Source: Deltaproteobacteria bacterium | Lineage (GTDB): Bacteria > Desulfobacterota > Desulfarculia > Adiutricales > JAGVGV01 | Assembly (NCBI GenBank): GCA_015233515.1 | Contig: JADFXS010000039.1 | Location: forward strand, 3,914 to 9,767 | Direction: 5' to 3' | DNA length: 5,854 nucleotides | Part shown: positions 4,750 through 5,854 of the stretch, one piece after another | Layout of the letters: every line of letters starts with the position of its first letter | How positions within the stretch are numbered: the first letter of the stretch is position 1 | Made by a program: the position numbers and the translations under genes | Notes under the pieces: generated by a model | Database searches by the model: none | Seen by the model: only the letters and a program-made list of their open reading frames with translations | Told to the model about the DNA's origin: nothing

Positions 4750-5854
4750 TTAAACATTCACCTTAATTTTTCGATAATATTCCGGGTATAGCTGCTTGGC
4801 GCAGTCGGGACAAATGCCGTGGCTGAAATGGGCGTCCGAATGGTCTTGAATATATTGTTCTATCTGTTGCCAAAAGCCTTGGTCATCCCGGATTTTTTTA
4901 CAGCTGGCGCAGATCGGTATAAAACCCCTCAAGGTTCTGACTTCCGCCAAGGTTCGTTGAAGTTCGCAAATCAGTTCTTCTCGTTCTCTTTCGGCTCTTT
5001 TGCGTTCGGTGATGTCCTCGATCAGGACCAGATAGCCCCGGATCTCGTTATTGGTTTGAAGGGGAGTCATTATAAGGTTCATGAGCCGCCGCCCTGATTT
5101 GGTAGTTCGGTAAAGATTATAGGTTTTGACAAGATCAAAATCAAATTCGACTTCTTTACGAATAATTTCGCCTTTTTGAAACTTTTCTTTTATTTCGCGG
5201 CTAAGGTTGGGATCATCGAGCAGACTGAATCCGCCAATTTCACGCTTATCCACCAATCCGAATATATCCAGAGAGGATTGGTTGACATCAACCAAACACC
5301 CGGCGGTATCGAACAGTTCTATACCTATCGGTGATTGAGAGAAAACGCTCTTAAAAAGATCCTCGCTTTCCTTCAAAGCCTCCTCGGCCCGTCGGCGTTC
5401 GATGTTCTCTTTATTCAACAGGTCGTTTGCTTTCAATAACTCGGCGGTTCGTTCTTCGACCCGTTGTTCCAACAGATAGTAAGCTGCCTGCAATTCTTTC
5501 TCAACGCGGGCTTTATCCGTAACATCATAGATGATCGAGTAAAGCAGCTTTTGCCCCCTTAAACTGACCGGACCGGAATAAACCATCACATCGCGAATTT
5601 CTCCGGAAGCTAACCGGTGACGAAAATTGAAGTAAAGTCTTTGAGCCGCTTGGGCGTTTTCCATTTCCTGCTTAACCTGTTCCGGATGCAGGATATTGAT
5701 GTCCATAATTTTTTTTTGGACAATTTCCGCCAAGGAATAGCCGTAAAATTGGCAAGCGGCTTGATTAGCCTGGATGATGGCTCCATCTGTAGGGTTAATG
5801 AGAAGTTTGATCGCCTGATTCAATTCGAACATCTGGAAATAACGACTTTCATGT
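4750..5854 (-). CDS. PAS-domain signalling protein with C-terminal cysteine module (5'-partial)
   Basis: This is a sensory protein whose N-terminus lies beyond the right edge. The frame stays open through 5854: the codons before the ATG at 5830-5832 read H-E-S-R-Y-F-Q, which continues the usual start of a PAS domain (ESRYxxMFE), and that ATG has no ribosome-binding site, so it is internal. Counting from that Met: PAS-A about 1-106 (AIIQANQAACQFYGYS, then IIYDVTDKARVE); coiled coil about 107-157, rich in Glu/Arg/Leu with the typical RVEERTAEL; PAS-B about 158-276 (FKSVFSQSPIGIELFD, DVNQSSLDIFG, LIEDITERKRAE); a second coil about 277-300; and a C-terminal module 301-360 with LRGFIPICASCKKIRDD, a conserved YIQDHSDAHFSHGICPDC and YPEYY. 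C308, C311, C341 and C344 could bind metal. There is no histidine-kinase, GGDEF or other output domain after PAS-B, so it probably passes signals by protein contact unless output domains lie upstream of the window. Cytoplasmic as far as can be seen. Confidence 0.93.
   Translation of the reverse strand, partial: HESRYFQMFELNQAIKLLINPTDGAIIQANQAACQFYGYSLAEIVQKKIMDINILHPEQVKQEMENAQAAQRLYFNFRHRLASGEIRDVMVYSGPVSLRGQKLLYSIIYDVTDKARVEKELQAAYYLLEQRVEERTAELLKANDLLNKENIERRRAEEALKESEDLFKSVFSQSPIGIELFDTAGCLVDVNQSSLDIFGLVDKREIGGFSLLDDPNLSREIKEKFQKGEIIRKEVEFDFDLVKTYNLYRTTKSGRRLMNLIMTPLQTNNEIRGYLVLIEDITERKRAEREREELICELQRTLAEVRTLRGFIPICASCKKIRDDQGFWQQIEQYIQDHSDAHFSHGICPDCAKQLYPEYYRKIKVNV

Noticed and set aside
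4819..5097. Plus-strand frame of 92 codons opposite the PAS gene
   Set aside because: It lies opposite the conserved cysteine module and PAS-B of the signalling protein, so it is a shadow.

Overview
The window carries bacterial chromosomal DNA. Two things suggest the Desulfobacterota (formerly Deltaproteobacteria) or a close relative. The PAS protein at the right end has a C-terminal cysteine module (C-A-S-C-K-K-I-R-D-D ... H-G-I-C-P-D-C) that I remember mostly from signalling proteins of that group. The left end has tandem hsp20 genes of a kind common there. This is a lineage inference from memory, not a search result.

Layout, left to right. Positions 1-655 hold two co-oriented minus-strand genes for small heat-shock proteins. 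The upstream one (185-655) is complete; the downstream one (up to 166) runs off the left edge. Positions 656-1022 are a divergent intergenic region with possible promoters in both directions and several short inverted repeats. Positions 1023-4191 hold two plus-strand genes 43 bases apart, encoding proteins of 303 and 737 residues with no function I can name. Immediately after, 4184-4528 is the A+T-rich 3' end of an IS1634-like transposase gene that has lost its 5' portion. Positions 4529-4749 are non-coding with two GC-rich hairpins. Positions 4750-5854 (minus) are a PAS-domain signalling protein whose start lies beyond the right edge.

The most interesting part is the 303/737 pair. Both proteins appear to begin with the same roughly 90-115-residue domain: an early D-F then W, an L-S or I-S helix leading to D-L..W, then W..F(D/H).QGL.L and a V-Y-Y or V-I-Y strand. 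They would then be two paralogous-headed proteins in one operon, with different C-terminal parts. The smaller ends in an uncharacterised domain with DPFPDLVAW and IDEEG motifs. The larger continues through an unidentified 260-residue region, an ankyrin-repeat block and an apparent NTF2/SnoaL-like C-terminal domain. Signal peptides and obvious transmembrane segments are absent, so both should be cytoplasmic. The pair resembles accessory, horizontally moving gene sets (A+T-rich stretches, adjoining transposase remnant, unusual domain fusion). An immunity-like or conflict-system role is possible, but it is inference only. The flanking hsp20 and PAS genes look like ordinary host genes, and nothing shows they work with the pair.
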